In this document: positions 20,101 through 28,055 of the stretch, piece after piece | Position numbering within the stretch: position 1 is the first letter of the stretch | Layout of the letters: each line of letters begins with the position of its first letter | Assembly: GCF_900105805.1 (NCBI RefSeq) | Contig: NZ_LT629788.1 | Coordinates: forward strand, 1,550,001 to 1,614,000 | Reading direction: 5' to 3' | Source: Pseudomonas moraviensis | Lineage (GTDB): Bacteria; Pseudomonadota; Gammaproteobacteria; Pseudomonadales; Pseudomonadaceae | DNA: 64,000 nt | The notes under the pieces: generated by a model | Databases searched by the model: none | Seen by the model: the letters and a program-made list of their open reading frames with translations, nothing else | What the model was told of the DNA's origin: nothing | Position numbers and translations under genes: made by a program

Positions 20101-20599
20101 CTCGCCGGAGCGGCTGCTGGACGAGGTCACACTCTTTCTGCACAAAGTCGAATCGCAGCTGTCCCATGAACGGCAGAAGATGCTCAAGACCGCGCGCAGC
20201 CGCGACAAGGTCTTCGAAGGTCGCAAAGTGCTGCTGGTGGACGACGATGTGCGCAACATCTTCGCCCTGACCAGCGCACTGGAACACAAGGGCGCGGTCG
20301 TGGTGATCGGCCGTAATGGCCGCGAAGCGATCGAGAAACTTCACGAAGTCGAGGACATCGACCTGGTGCTGATGGACGTGATGATGCCGGAAATGGATGG
20401 CTTCGAAGCCACCATGGAAATCCGCAAGGATCCGCGCTGGCGCAAGCTGCCGATCATCGCGGTGACGGCCAAGGCCATGAAGGACGATCAGGAGCGCTGC
20501 CTGCAGGCAGGCGCCAACGATTACCTGGCCAAGCCCATCGACCTGGATCGTCTGTTCTCGCTGATACGTGTGTGGTTACCGAAAATGGAACGCATCTAG
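17126..20599 (+). CDS. Hybrid sensor histidine kinase: CHASE3-GAF-HisKA-HATPase-REC-REC-REC
   Basis: A 1157-residue inner-membrane hybrid kinase. Membrane helix 1 is at about residues 22-44, a CHASE3-like periplasmic domain (LETGMRGYLLSGDEHFLDPY near 68) follows, and helix 2 is near 184-206. A GAF-like domain spans about 240-390. A long Glu/Gln-rich coiled coil (about 391-490) repeats NEEL/EEL heptads. HisKA has His496 in ANMSHELRTPL, and the ATPase shows GTGLGLSISRDLA. Three receivers follow with phospho-acceptors Asp815, Asp937 and Asp1084; the last ends the protein. The ATG at 17126 (MSSPSSVDEQ) is preferred to an upstream TTG. Its stop overlaps the CheR start by one base, so the two are coupled. 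Confidence 0.92.
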   Translation: MSSPSSVDEQRFRKLLSRNVSLPLGVGVLSAVFFVSLITYLLSVIQWVEHTDRVINNANEAVKLTVDLETGMRGYLLSGDEHFLDPYEIAKPRIDVALHTLLELTADNPVQTDRLRRLQALQVEWANYAQSMIDLQRSSGDYRGAVKAGRGKRLTDEIRKQFEDVIETEQVLRATRNEDVRRTTIWSITLYLIFIVGISGLLAYIGRRDLVNLSTNYSANLAAQQASAERLEKQAWLRNGQTQLAEQVLGQLTLNLLGRNILQFCAQYLGTAVAALYVREEHGGLKRVATYGFSREQEELNQTIYSGEGIVGQVAEQARLIRLDSVPADYFKVSSGLGAGLPHSVLVVPTSDDDRVNGVIELGFLRPLSERDIELLELIAGNIGTSIEAARYRQRLQEVLAETQQLNEELQVQQEELKTANEELEEQSRILKESQAHLETQQVELEQTNEQLAEQRDAMDKKNTELNQAQIQLEERAEELQRSSKYKSEFLANMSHELRTPLNSSLILAKLLAENPQQNLSAEQVKFAESIYSAGNDLLNLINDILDISKVEAGKLEVLAENTRVDRLVDGLRSMFEPLAADKKLAFSVEVQPDAPALLFTDRQRLEQVIKNLLSNAIKFTEHGAVSLTITAQPNDHIAFSVKDSGIGIAADQQESIFEAFRQADGTTNRKYGGTGLGLSISRDLATLLGGSISVDSVPGQGSTFTLVLPRQYHEFGDSPAAPLTFHPAPATPTPLAVAAPVASAIPAVIPRFADDRNKAPFATRCILVVEDEPNFARILYDLAHELGYMCLVAHGADEGYDLAREFVPDAILLDMRLPDHSGLTVLQRLKERAETRHIPVHVISVEDRVEAAMHMGAIGYAVKPTTREELKDVFARLEAKLTQKVKRVLLVEDDDLQRESIARLIGDEDIEITAVGLAQDALELLRTTIYDCMVIDLKLPDMLGNDLLKRMSTEDICSFPPVIVYTGRNLTRDEEAELRKYSRSIIIKGARSPERLLDEVTLFLHKVESQLSHERQKMLKTARSRDKVFEGRKVLLVDDDVRNIFALTSALEHKGAVVVIGRNGREAIEKLHEVEDIDLVLMDVMMPEMDGFEATMEIRKDPRWRKLPIIAVTAKAMKDDQERCLQAGANDYLAKPIDLDRLFSLIRVWLPKMERI

Positions 20600-21432
20600 T
20601 GGAACGCAGCAGTTCAGCCGAGCGCAACAGCGAAATCGAATTACGCTTGTTGATCGAGGCGATTTACCTGAAATACAGCTATGACTTTCGCGACTACTCC
20701 GGCGCTTCGATCAAGCGCCGGGTGCAGCACGCGCTGAGTCAGTTCGAATGCGCGACCATCTCGGCCCTGCAGGAGAAAGTCCTGCACGACCCGACGGCGT
20801 TCATGCAACTGCTGCAACTGCTGACGATCCCGGTCAGCGAGATGTTCCGCGATCCCTCGCACTTTCTGGCGATCCGCAACGAAGTGGTGCCGCTGCTGCG
20901 TACCTATCCGTCGCTGAAGATCTGGATCGCCGGCTGCAGCACGGGCGAGGAGGTCTACTCGATGGCGATTCTGCTGCGCGAAGAAGGCCTGCTCGACCGC
21001 ACGATCATCTACGCCACCGACATCAATCCGCGCTCGCTGGAAAAGGCCAAGCAAGGGATTTTCTCCATGGAAAATGTCCGCGCCTACACCGCCAATTACC
21101 AGCAGGCGGGCGGCCAGCGCTCCTTTGCCGATTACTACACGGCAGCCTATGGCTACGCGATTTTCGACAAGAGCCTGTGCGAGAACGTGACGTTCGCCGA
21201 CCACAGCCTGGCGACCGACAGCGTGTTTTCCGAAACCCAGTTGATCTCTTGCCGCAACGTGCTGATCTACTTCAACAAGAAGCTGCAGGACCGGGCGTTC
21301 GGGCTGTTTCATGAATCGCTGTCGCATCGCGGCTTTCTGGTGCTGGGCAGCAAGGAAACCCTGGATTTTTCCAACTACTCGAACCAGTTCGAGGCGTTGG
21401 TCAAACAAGAACGGATCTACCGCAAACTATGA
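20599..21432 (+). CDS. CheR-type protein-glutamate methyltransferase
   Basis: A 277-residue S-adenosylmethionine-dependent methyltransferase of the CheR family, which methylates glutamate side chains in chemoreceptors. The N-terminal helical domain (FRDYSGASIKRRVQHAL) precedes the SAM site IWIAGCSTGEEVYSMA (near residues 111-126), then ATDINPRSLEKAKQGIFS and LISCRNVLIYF near residue 220. A GTG at 20599 overlaps the kinase stop by one base; a GTG nine codons upstream is also possible. The adjacent coupled genes are a hybrid kinase and a CheB; no chemoreceptor, CheA or CheW gene is in the window, so the methylated partner is unclear. Confidence 0.92.
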   Translation: MERSSSAERNSEIELRLLIEAIYLKYSYDFRDYSGASIKRRVQHALSQFECATISALQEKVLHDPTAFMQLLQLLTIPVSEMFRDPSHFLAIRNEVVPLLRTYPSLKIWIAGCSTGEEVYSMAILLREEGLLDRTIIYATDINPRSLEKAKQGIFSMENVRAYTANYQQAGGQRSFADYYTAAYGYAIFDKSLCENVTFADHSLATDSVFSETQLISCRNVLIYFNKKLQDRAFGLFHESLSHRGFLVLGSKETLDFSNYSNQFEALVKQERIYRKL

Positions 21433-22022
21433 ACGACACCCCGAGCCTGCCTCGCATCGAGGCTGTCGTGATCGGCGCCTCCGCAGGCGGTGTCGAAGCC
21501 TTGCTGACCCTGCTCGGGCCGCTGCGCAAAGGCTATGTGCTGCCGATCATCATCGTCCTGCATCTGCCGGAAGAGCGCCGCAGTCATCTGGCTGAAGTGT
21601 TTTCCCGGCGCCTGGCGATGCCGGTCAGAGAAGCCGAAGACAAGCAGGATATCGAAGCCGGCACGGTGTACTTCGCCACGCCCGGTTATCACTTGTCGAT
21701 CGAAGCGGATCGCAGCCTGTCGCTGAGTCTCGAGGATCGCGTGCACCATTCGCGGCCTTCAATCGATTACCTGTTCGAGTCCGCCGCCGACGTTTACGGC
21801 CCGACACTCGCCGCCATACTGCTGACCGGCGCCAATCAGGATGGCGCGCTCGGGTTGGCCTGCGTCAAGCGCTGCGGCGGCCTGAGCATTGTTCAAGATC
21901 CCAAGGATGCACAAGTCGCCACCATGCCCCAGGCTGCACTGAACGTTCTGCAGCCGGATCATGTCCTACCCATTCACGGCATCGGCCGTCTGCTAGTCGA
22001 GCTGGAACGAATCGCATGCTGA
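21429..22022 (+). CDS. CheB-type methylesterase domain protein (no receiver)
   Basis: A 197-residue protein consisting only of the CheB catalytic domain. The serine-hydrolase triad is recognisable: Ser18 in GASAGGVEAL, His45 in VLHLPEERRS and Asp138 in TGANQDGALG. The N-terminal receiver that controls canonical CheB is absent, so regulation must be in trans, perhaps by the neighbouring receivers. Its ATG overlaps the CheR stop by four bases and its end overlaps the next kinase gene by seven bases, indicating translational coupling. Expected reaction: removal of methyl groups from, or deamidation of, glutamate/glutamine residues in the CheR substrate. Confidence 0.92.
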   Translation: MNDTPSLPRIEAVVIGASAGGVEALLTLLGPLRKGYVLPIIIVLHLPEERRSHLAEVFSRRLAMPVREAEDKQDIEAGTVYFATPGYHLSIEADRSLSLSLEDRVHHSRPSIDYLFESAADVYGPTLAAILLTGANQDGALGLACVKRCGGLSIVQDPKDAQVATMPQAALNVLQPDHVLPIHGIGRLLVELERIAC

Positions 22023-23230
22023 GTAATATCCAAGCCAAACTGTTGATCGTCGACGATCTGCCAGAAAACCTGTTGGCGCTGGAAGCGCTGATCAAGCGCG
22101 AGGATCGCACGGTCTACAAGGCTCTGTCGGCGGACGAAGCGCTGTCGCTGCTGCTGCAACACGAATTCGCCATGGCCATTCTCGACGTGCAGATGCCCGG
22201 CATGAATGGCTTCGAACTGGCCGAGTTGATGCGTGGCACCGAGAAGACCAAGAACATCCCGATCATTTTCGTCAGCGCCGCCGGCCGTGAATTGAACTAC
22301 GCGTTCAAAGGCTACGAAAGCGGTGCGGTGGACTTCCTGCACAAGCCGCTGGATATCCACGCGGTGAAGAGCAAGGTCAACGTTTTCGTCGATCTGTATC
22401 GCCAGAGCAAAGCCATGAAGCAGCAGGTCGAGGCGCTGGAGCAGGCCCGCCGTGAGCAGGAAGCGCTGCTGCAACAGCTGCAAAGCACTCAGCTTGAGCT
22501 CGAGCAAGCGGTGCGCATGCGCGATGACTTCATGTCCATCGTTGCCCACGAAGTACGCACACCACTCAATGGCCTGATTCTCGAAACCCAGCTGCGCAAG
22601 ATGCACCTGGCCCGGGACAACGCCTCGGCGTTCACCCTCGACAAGATGCAGGCGATGGTTGACCGCGATGAGCGACAGATCAAAAGCCTGATCCGCCTGA
22701 TCGAAGACATGCTCGATGTCTCGCGGATCCGCACCGGCAAACTGTCGATCCGCCCGAGTCGTTTCGATCTGGTGCAACTGGTGAGCAATCTGCTACAGAA
22801 CTTTGCCCCGCAAATGGAAGCGGCGGAAACCAGTGTGTCCTTCGAAGCGGCGGCGCCGGTCGAAGGTTGCTGGGACGAGTTCCGCATCGAGCAAGTGGTG
22901 TCCAATCTGCTGACCAATGCCTTGCGTTATGGCGGGCGGAGCCCGATTCAGGTGCGCGTTTATCGCGAAGGTGAAGAGGCACGGGTCGAAGTTCAGGACC
23001 ACGGCATCGGTATCAGCGCCGAGAATCAGAAGCGTATTTTTCAGCAGTTCGAACGGGTGTCCGCCAAGACGGTGGTGGCCGGGCTCGGGCTGGGTCTGTT
23101 CATTTCCGAGCAGATCGTCGCCGCCCATGGCGGCTCCATCGTCGTCGAGAGTGAAATCAACGAGGGCGCCCTGTTTCGCGTTTGTCTGCCGATCCAGGAA
23201 AACGGCATATCCGACGCAACCTCTGAGTGA
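22016..23230 (+). CDS. Receiver-histidine kinase (REC-HisKA-HATPase)
   Basis: A 404-residue soluble kinase with the receiver at the N-terminus (phospho-acceptor Asp57 in ILDVQMPGMNG, Lys110 in FLHKPLD). A coiled coil of about residues 130-170 is followed by HisKA with His178 in VAHEVRTPLNG, and the ATPase domain has NLLTNALRYGG, DHGIGIS and GLGLGLFISEQIV. There is no membrane segment. The order receiver then kinase suggests it is itself switched by phosphorylation, perhaps from the hybrid kinase three genes upstream. It overlaps CheB by seven bases and the next reading frame nearly abuts it. Confidence 0.92.
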   Translation: MLSNIQAKLLIVDDLPENLLALEALIKREDRTVYKALSADEALSLLLQHEFAMAILDVQMPGMNGFELAELMRGTEKTKNIPIIFVSAAGRELNYAFKGYESGAVDFLHKPLDIHAVKSKVNVFVDLYRQSKAMKQQVEALEQARREQEALLQQLQSTQLELEQAVRMRDDFMSIVAHEVRTPLNGLILETQLRKMHLARDNASAFTLDKMQAMVDRDERQIKSLIRLIEDMLDVSRIRTGKLSIRPSRFDLVQLVSNLLQNFAPQMEAAETSVSFEAAAPVEGCWDEFRIEQVVSNLLTNALRYGGRSPIQVRVYREGEEARVEVQDHGIGISAENQKRIFQQFERVSAKTVVAGLGLGLFISEQIVAAHGGSIVVESEINEGALFRVCLPIQENGISDATSE

Positions 23231-23274
23231 CCACACGGTCGTATCAGCAGCTATTGACCGAACATAGGCTTCCC

Positions 23275-23652
23275 ATGAGCGTAGATGCGCAAGATGTAGT
23301 ACTCGTCGTCGAAGACGAACCGGTTATCTTGATGGTCCTGACGGATTACCTGTCAGGGCAGGGCTATCGCGTGTTGCAAGCGGAAAATGGCGAGCAGGCT
23401 TTCGAGATCCTCGCCAGCAAACCTCACCTGGACATGCTGATTACCGATTTTCGCCTGCCGGGGGGAATCTCCGGCGTGCAGATCGCCGAGCCGGCCGTCA
23501 AATTGCGACCGGACCTCAAGGTGATCTTTATCAGCGGCTACCCGCAGGAAATCCGCGAGACTGGCAGTCCGATCACGAACAAGGCACCGATTCTCGAAAA
23601 ACCGTTCGATCTGGATGTGTTGCAGGAAAAGATTCAGGAATTGCTGGCCTGA
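23275..23652 (+). CDS. Single-domain response regulator (CheY-like receiver)
   Basis: A 125-residue receiver without output domain: acidic residues in VVEDEP near 11-16, phospho-acceptor Asp58 in MLITDFRLPGG, Ser in FISGYPQE and Lys in ILEKPFD. The frame is also open from a GTG at 23227 that overlaps the upstream kinase stop, which would add 16 residues without domain similarity; the ATG at 23275 has AGG eight bases upstream and is preferred. It is the last gene of the plus-strand signalling operon and is followed by a good terminator. Its partner could be any kinase in the cluster. Confidence 0.85.
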   Translation: MSVDAQDVVLVVEDEPVILMVLTDYLSGQGYRVLQAENGEQAFEILASKPHLDMLITDFRLPGGISGVQIAEPAVKLRPDLKVIFISGYPQEIRETGSPITNKAPILEKPFDLDVLQEKIQELLA

Positions 23653-23661
23653 TTAATACGA

Positions 23662-23700
23662 CGGGCGCCGTAATCCGTCATCACGGCGCCCGTTGTTTTA
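23662..23700 (+). terminator. Rho-independent terminator of the CheR/CheB-kinase operon
   Basis: Arms cgggcgccgt (23662-23671) and acggcgcccg (23683-23692) pair perfectly over 10 bp with an 11-base loop, followed by ttgtttta. It lies between the convergent gene ends at 23652 and 23698 and has a T-run only in the plus direction. Confidence 0.88.
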
Positions 23701-25368
23701 GCTATTGATCATCTCGCGCACCTTTGCGGTGAGCAGATCAAAGGTGAAGGGCTTGGTGATCATCTGCATCCCCGAGTCGAGGAAGCCACCACGCACCGCC
23801 GCGTGCTCGGCATAACCGGTAATGAACAAGACTTTCAGACCCGGTCGATATTGCCGACCGACCTCCGCCAGTTGCCGACCATTCATGCCCGGCAGACCGA
23901 CGTCGCTGATCAGCAGATCGATACGCTGCGTCGAGTTGAGGATCGGTACCGCGCCATCGGCGTCACTGGCCTCTACGAACGCGTAACCCAACTCACTGAG
24001 CACGGCGCTGACCAACACCCGCACTGCCGGGTCGTCTTCGACGATCAACACGGTTTCGCCGTCCATCGCGTAGGGCGCCTGTTGTGAATCCGAGACCGGT
24101 TGCTCGGCTTCCTCACCGCGAAAACGCGGCAGATACAGTCTGACAGTGGTGCCTTGATCGACTTCACTGTCGATCGACACATGCCCGCGTGATTGCTTGC
24201 TAAAGCCATAGATCATCGACAGGCCCAACCCGGTGCCCTGGCCGATCGGCTTGGTGGTGAAGAACGGATCGAACGCACGGCTGACCACGCTCTGCGGCAT
24301 GCCGCTGCCGTTGTCAGTGACGCTGAGCATCACGTAATCGCCCGGTTCCAGATTGCTGTAGGCCGCCGTAAAGTCGCGATGCAGAACCTGATTGCTGGTC
24401 TCCACCACCAGTTTGCCGCCCTCGGGCATCGCATCACGGGCGTTGATTACCAGGTTGAGCAGGGCGCTTTCCAGTTGATTGGGATCGGCTTCGGCCACCC
24501 AGAGGTTGTCGTCCAGGCGCATTTCCAGATGAATGCTTTCATTGAGGCTGCGTTGCAGCAGCTCGCCCATCGACAGCACCAGCGTGTTCATTTGCACGGC
24601 TTTCGGGTCGAGTGACTGACGGCGCGAGAACGCCAGCAGGCGATGGGTCAAGCCGGCGGCGCGGTTGGCGGACGTCACGCCGAGATCGATCAGGCTGTCG
24701 AGATCCTCGGTACGCCCCCTGGCCAGACGTCGGCGCAGCAGTTCGAGGCTACCGATAATGCCGGTGAGCATGTTGTTGAAGTCATGGGCGATACCGCCGG
24801 TGAGTTGGCCGACCGCTTCCATTTTCTGCGATTGGCGCAGGGCTTCTTCATTGTGGCGAAGTTGCGCGGTGCGTTCTTCGACCTGCTGCTCGAGGGTTTC
24901 CAGGGTCGATTGCAGGCGTCGTTCGCTTTCACTCAGGTCGATCAGACGATCGCGCGCTTCATATTGTCGTCGCCGCCCGCGCAGGGCGGCGGAGACCAGA
25001 CTGACCAGCGTCGCGGGATGGAAAGGTCGTTCGAGAAACGTCACGTTGCCCAGCAGTGCGCTCAGTCGCGACGGCGGCCCCTGTTCCTCGCCGCCGTGAT
25101 GAGTCAGCAGGACGATTGGCAGATCCGACCATGCGGGTTGCTGATCGAGGTATTCGATCAGATCACCGAGTTCCGGCCCGCGCAGCGCTTCGGCGGCAAT
25201 CAGCAGCAGCCCTGCGCCGAGTTCCAGCTCGGTCCGCAGGGCGCCAAGATCCGGCGCAATCAGGCCACCGTATCCGGCCTCATTGAGGATCATCAGCGCA
25301 ATCTGACTGTCGCGACCCATGGGCGCCAGAATCAGCACCCGTTCGGCCAACGGGGTATTGACCGTCAC
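23698..25368 (-). CDS. Hybrid histidine kinase with N-terminal pseudo-receiver, coupled to KaiC
   Basis: A 556-residue soluble kinase. Residues 1-130 look like a receiver fold but lack the phosphorylation residues: VLILAPMGRD has no acidic pair, the acceptor position reads LLIAAEAL, and the conserved Lys is Arg in FLERPFHP. A coiled coil then leads to a HisKA-type domain with His195 in GGIAHDFNNML, and an ATPase domain with NLVINARDAMPEGG and GTGLGLSM. The C-terminal receiver is intact (Asp489 in LISDVGLPGMNG, Lys in ITKPFT). Its start overlaps the KaiC stop by four bases, so the two are made together and probably act together. Confidence 0.9.
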   Translation of the reverse strand: MTVNTPLAERVLILAPMGRDSQIALMILNEAGYGGLIAPDLGALRTELELGAGLLLIAAEALRGPELGDLIEYLDQQPAWSDLPIVLLTHHGGEEQGPPSRLSALLGNVTFLERPFHPATLVSLVSAALRGRRRQYEARDRLIDLSESERRLQSTLETLEQQVEERTAQLRHNEEALRQSQKMEAVGQLTGGIAHDFNNMLTGIIGSLELLRRRLARGRTEDLDSLIDLGVTSANRAAGLTHRLLAFSRRQSLDPKAVQMNTLVLSMGELLQRSLNESIHLEMRLDDNLWVAEADPNQLESALLNLVINARDAMPEGGKLVVETSNQVLHRDFTAAYSNLEPGDYVMLSVTDNGSGMPQSVVSRAFDPFFTTKPIGQGTGLGLSMIYGFSKQSRGHVSIDSEVDQGTTVRLYLPRFRGEEAEQPVSDSQQAPYAMDGETVLIVEDDPAVRVLVSAVLSELGYAFVEASDADGAVPILNSTQRIDLLISDVGLPGMNGRQLAEVGRQYRPGLKVLFITGYAEHAAVRGGFLDSGMQMITKPFTFDLLTAKVREMINS

Positions 25369-26867
25369 AAGCTTTCATCCTCGAGCAGCGGATTACCCGC
25401 TCCGATGTAGGTCGGCACGCCACGCAGCACGCCCTGGAAGGATTCCAGCGGTTGACCGATGGTCATGCCGCGCGAGGAAATCCGGTATTCGCGAATGGTC
25501 GATTCGTGGCTACCGGTGCGTTTTTTGATAATCGAAATGGCCCGACGGACCTTGCCCAGGGCTTCGAAGTAACGCAACAGAATCACCGTGTCGGCCAGGT
25601 AGGTGATATCCACCGGCGCCTGCATGTCGCCGACCAGACCGTGCTGGGCAACAGTCATGAAGGTCGCTGCGCCTTTACGGTTGAGGTACAGCAGCAGCTC
25701 ATGCATGTGCAGCACCAGCGCATTTTCTTCCGGCATCGCCGCTTGATAACCGTTGATGCTGTCGATAACGACGGTCTTGATGTCGCGCTCGTCAACGCAA
25801 CGGCGCACGCGATGCGACAACTCACCGGGCGACAGCTCAGCGGCGTCCACTTGCTCGATCAGCAGATTGCCAGTCGCCTGCAAGGCTTTAAGGTCGATGC
25901 CGATATGGCGCATACGCTCGAACAGCAAGCCCAGCTCTTCATCGAAAATGAACAGCGCGGCTTTCTCGCCGCGAGCCACCGCAGCGGCAGCGAAGATCAT
26001 CGAAATCAGTGATTTGCCGGTACCGGCCGGGCCGAGAATCAGCGTGCTTGAGCCGGTTTCGATACCGCCACCGAGCAGGGCGTCCATTTGCGGGATACCG
26101 CTGGACAACTGCAGACGTGCGTAATCGCCGCGATGTTCGGCCGCCACCAGGCGTGGAAAGACGTGGACGCCGTCGCCCATGATGGTGAAGTCATGGAAAC
26201 CTCCACGGTATTTCTGTCCGCGATACTTGACCACTCGTACTCGACGACGCTCGGCGCCGTAGCTCGGTGTCAGCTCTTCAAGGCGGATGACGCCGTGGGC
26301 GACACTGTGCACGGTTTTGTCGAGGGACTCAGTGGTCAGGTCATCGAGCAACAGGACGGTGGCGTCGTAGCGCACAAAGTAGTGCTTGATCGCCAGGATC
26401 TGCCGACGATAGCGCAAGGAGCTTTGCGCCAGCAGACGGATTTCCGAGAGGCTGTCGAGCACCACGCGGGTCGGTTTGAAGCGCTCGACCACTTCGAAAA
26501 TCTGCTTGGTCGCCTCACCCAGCTCAAGGTCCGAGGAGTACAGCAGACTTTGCTGGTGCTCGGCGTTCAGCAGGCTTTCCGGCGGCGTCAGTTCGAAGAT
26601 CTGGATGTTCTCGTTCAGCTCCCAGCCATGGGAGAGTGCACCTTGACGCAGTTCTTTCTCGGTTTCCGAGAGAGTGATGTACAGGCAGCGTTCCCCCGCC
26701 AGCGCTCCGGCGCGGAGGAAATGCAGAGCTACCGTGGTTTTGCCGGTCCCGGGTTCACCCTCGAGCAAAAACACATGACCGCGAGACAGGCCACCGGCGA
26801 GGATGTCATCCAGACCTGCGATGCCGACGGCAGCTTTCGCACTGATCAACTCGTTTGATGTAGTCAA
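25365..26867 (-). CDS. kaiC: KaiC-like double-domain RecA-fold ATPase
   Basis: A 500-residue protein with two KaiC domains. Domain CI has Walker A GEPGTGKTT (37-45) and domain CII has GPAGTGKSL (279-287); the CII catalytic acidic pair appears as Glu310-Glu311 in FIFDEELG. The CI equivalent reads SETE, with a single Glu in the expected pair. In the CII segment that holds the cyanobacterial phosphosites Ser431-Thr432, this protein has Thr422-Tyr423 (DITYLADTVIL). No KaiA or KaiB gene is in the window. It is translationally coupled (ATGA overlap) to a pseudo-receiver kinase. Family membership is clear; a clock function should not be assumed, since many bacterial KaiC homologues act in stress or signalling. 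Confidence 0.93.
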   Translation of the reverse strand: MTTSNELISAKAAVGIAGLDDILAGGLSRGHVFLLEGEPGTGKTTVALHFLRAGALAGERCLYITLSETEKELRQGALSHGWELNENIQIFELTPPESLLNAEHQQSLLYSSDLELGEATKQIFEVVERFKPTRVVLDSLSEIRLLAQSSLRYRRQILAIKHYFVRYDATVLLLDDLTTESLDKTVHSVAHGVIRLEELTPSYGAERRRVRVVKYRGQKYRGGFHDFTIMGDGVHVFPRLVAAEHRGDYARLQLSSGIPQMDALLGGGIETGSSTLILGPAGTGKSLISMIFAAAAVARGEKAALFIFDEELGLLFERMRHIGIDLKALQATGNLLIEQVDAAELSPGELSHRVRRCVDERDIKTVVIDSINGYQAAMPEENALVLHMHELLLYLNRKGAATFMTVAQHGLVGDMQAPVDITYLADTVILLRYFEALGKVRRAISIIKKRTGSHESTIREYRISSRGMTIGQPLESFQGVLRGVPTYIGAGNPLLEDESL

Positions 26868-26999
26868 AAAATGCCCTCTTATGACTAGGGTAATCGGCGG
26901 CTGGCTTAGGTGAGCCGCCTGAGTAACTTGACCTCAGGGCGTGTTCACGGTTCCGCTTTTTCTTTGGACAGGTGGCCGATTGCACCCGCTATAGCTTGA

Positions 27000-28055
27000 T
27001 TAAAGACCTTGTTGCAGGGCCGGGTCGTCTGGATTCAGTTGTTCGAGTTGCGCCAGCAGAATCTGTACATTCTGCAACTGGCCGCTTTCCTTCCAGTAAT
27101 TGATCAGCAGCACCCGCGCCTTGCGGTCGGCGGGGTGGCGCTGGACGATTTCCTGCAATTGTTTCTGCGCCGCTTCCAGCTCTTCTGCGCTGTGCAGAGT
27201 GGTGGCAAGGTCGTAGCGATAATCCTTGTTGTCGGGCTCCAGCTCGACGGCTTTGGACAGGCCAAGCAGGGCGTATTCGCGCTGGCCGTGATGCAGCAGC
27301 CACAGACCTAGGGCGTGCTGCAGATAGGCCGAATCAGGCTGCGCCTTGAGCTGGCGGGCGAGCAACTGGCGAGCGGCATCGCTTTGCCCCTGGCGATCGA
27401 GTACATCGATCTGCATGACCAGCGCCGGCAGGTTGCCGGGCTCCAGGCGCAAGGTATTGTCCAAGGCCTCTTGAGCCCGTTTGTACTCGGCGTTGTGAAT
27501 ATACAGGCGGGCCAATTGCGCATAATGGGCGGCGCTTTCCGGCTGGCTTTCGAGATTCTGCTGCCAGCCATCGATGGCCTGCTGCAGCGGCGCGAAATAC
27601 AGGCCCAGCTCGTCAGGCGTCAGGCCGAGCAGGGCGTTGATTGCGGCGAAACGGACCGTTTGTACTTCATCGTCGAGCAACGGCCCGAGCAACAGACTGC
27701 GCTGCCCGCCGGGTACGAGGCCGACGATGCTTTTGATCGCCGCGACGCGCACTTGTGGCGCTTCGTGGTGCAAGTCGATATCAGCGAGTTTCAGTGCCTG
27801 CGGACTCGGATAATTGGGCAGCTCGCCATGCAGCCAGACCCGGCGCTTGACCGAGATGTCCGGGCGGCCCAATTGCTGGTACAACTGGCGCGCCGCTCCG
27901 GGTTCACCGGTGCGGGCGGCGTTGAGCGCTTCGCTGTAGCCATGTTTGATAGCATCGGGAATGGTCGGTGTGCTGCTGCGCAAGGACAGCCAGATGACGC
28001 CGAGGATCAGTACGAGGCCTAGGCCGATCAGCAGGTTGCGGCGGGACTGAGTCAT
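27000..28055 (-). CDS. Membrane-anchored HEAT/TPR-repeat protein
   Basis: A 351-residue protein with a single N-terminal membrane anchor (NLLIGLGLVLILGVIWLSL, residues 7-25), then alpha-helical repeats. The segment near residues 75-135 (VRVAAIKSIVGLV, VRFAAINALLGLT) resembles HEAT-type repeats, and the rest is tetratricopeptide-like (AHYAQLARLYIHNAEYKRAQEALDNTLRLEP and later copies). These folds mediate protein contacts; no enzyme motif is seen. The ATG at 28055 is chosen over an in-frame ATG 13 codons upstream because it directly precedes the anchor. It lies 132 bp upstream of kaiC on the same strand, so it may share transcription, and is divergent from the FUSC exporter. Confidence 0.8.
   Translation of the reverse strand: MTQSRRNLLIGLGLVLILGVIWLSLRSSTPTIPDAIKHGYSEALNAARTGEPGAARQLYQQLGRPDISVKRRVWLHGELPNYPSPQALKLADIDLHHEAPQVRVAAIKSIVGLVPGGQRSLLLGPLLDDEVQTVRFAAINALLGLTPDELGLYFAPLQQAIDGWQQNLESQPESAAHYAQLARLYIHNAEYKRAQEALDNTLRLEPGNLPALVMQIDVLDRQGQSDAARQLLARQLKAQPDSAYLQHALGLWLLHHGQREYALLGLSKAVELEPDNKDYRYDLATTLHSAEELEAAQKQLQEIVQRHPADRKARVLLINYWKESGQLQNVQILLAQLEQLNPDDPALQQGL

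Noticed and set aside
25365..26867. Circadian clock operon
   Set aside because: KaiC-like family membership is clear, but no kaiA or kaiB is present and the phosphosite residues differ, so a clock assignment is not supported.
26896..26919. Hairpin ggcggct/agccgcc upstream of kaiC
   Set aside because: Only 7 bp and no T-run in either direction; could be chance in GC-rich DNA, so not listed as a terminator.
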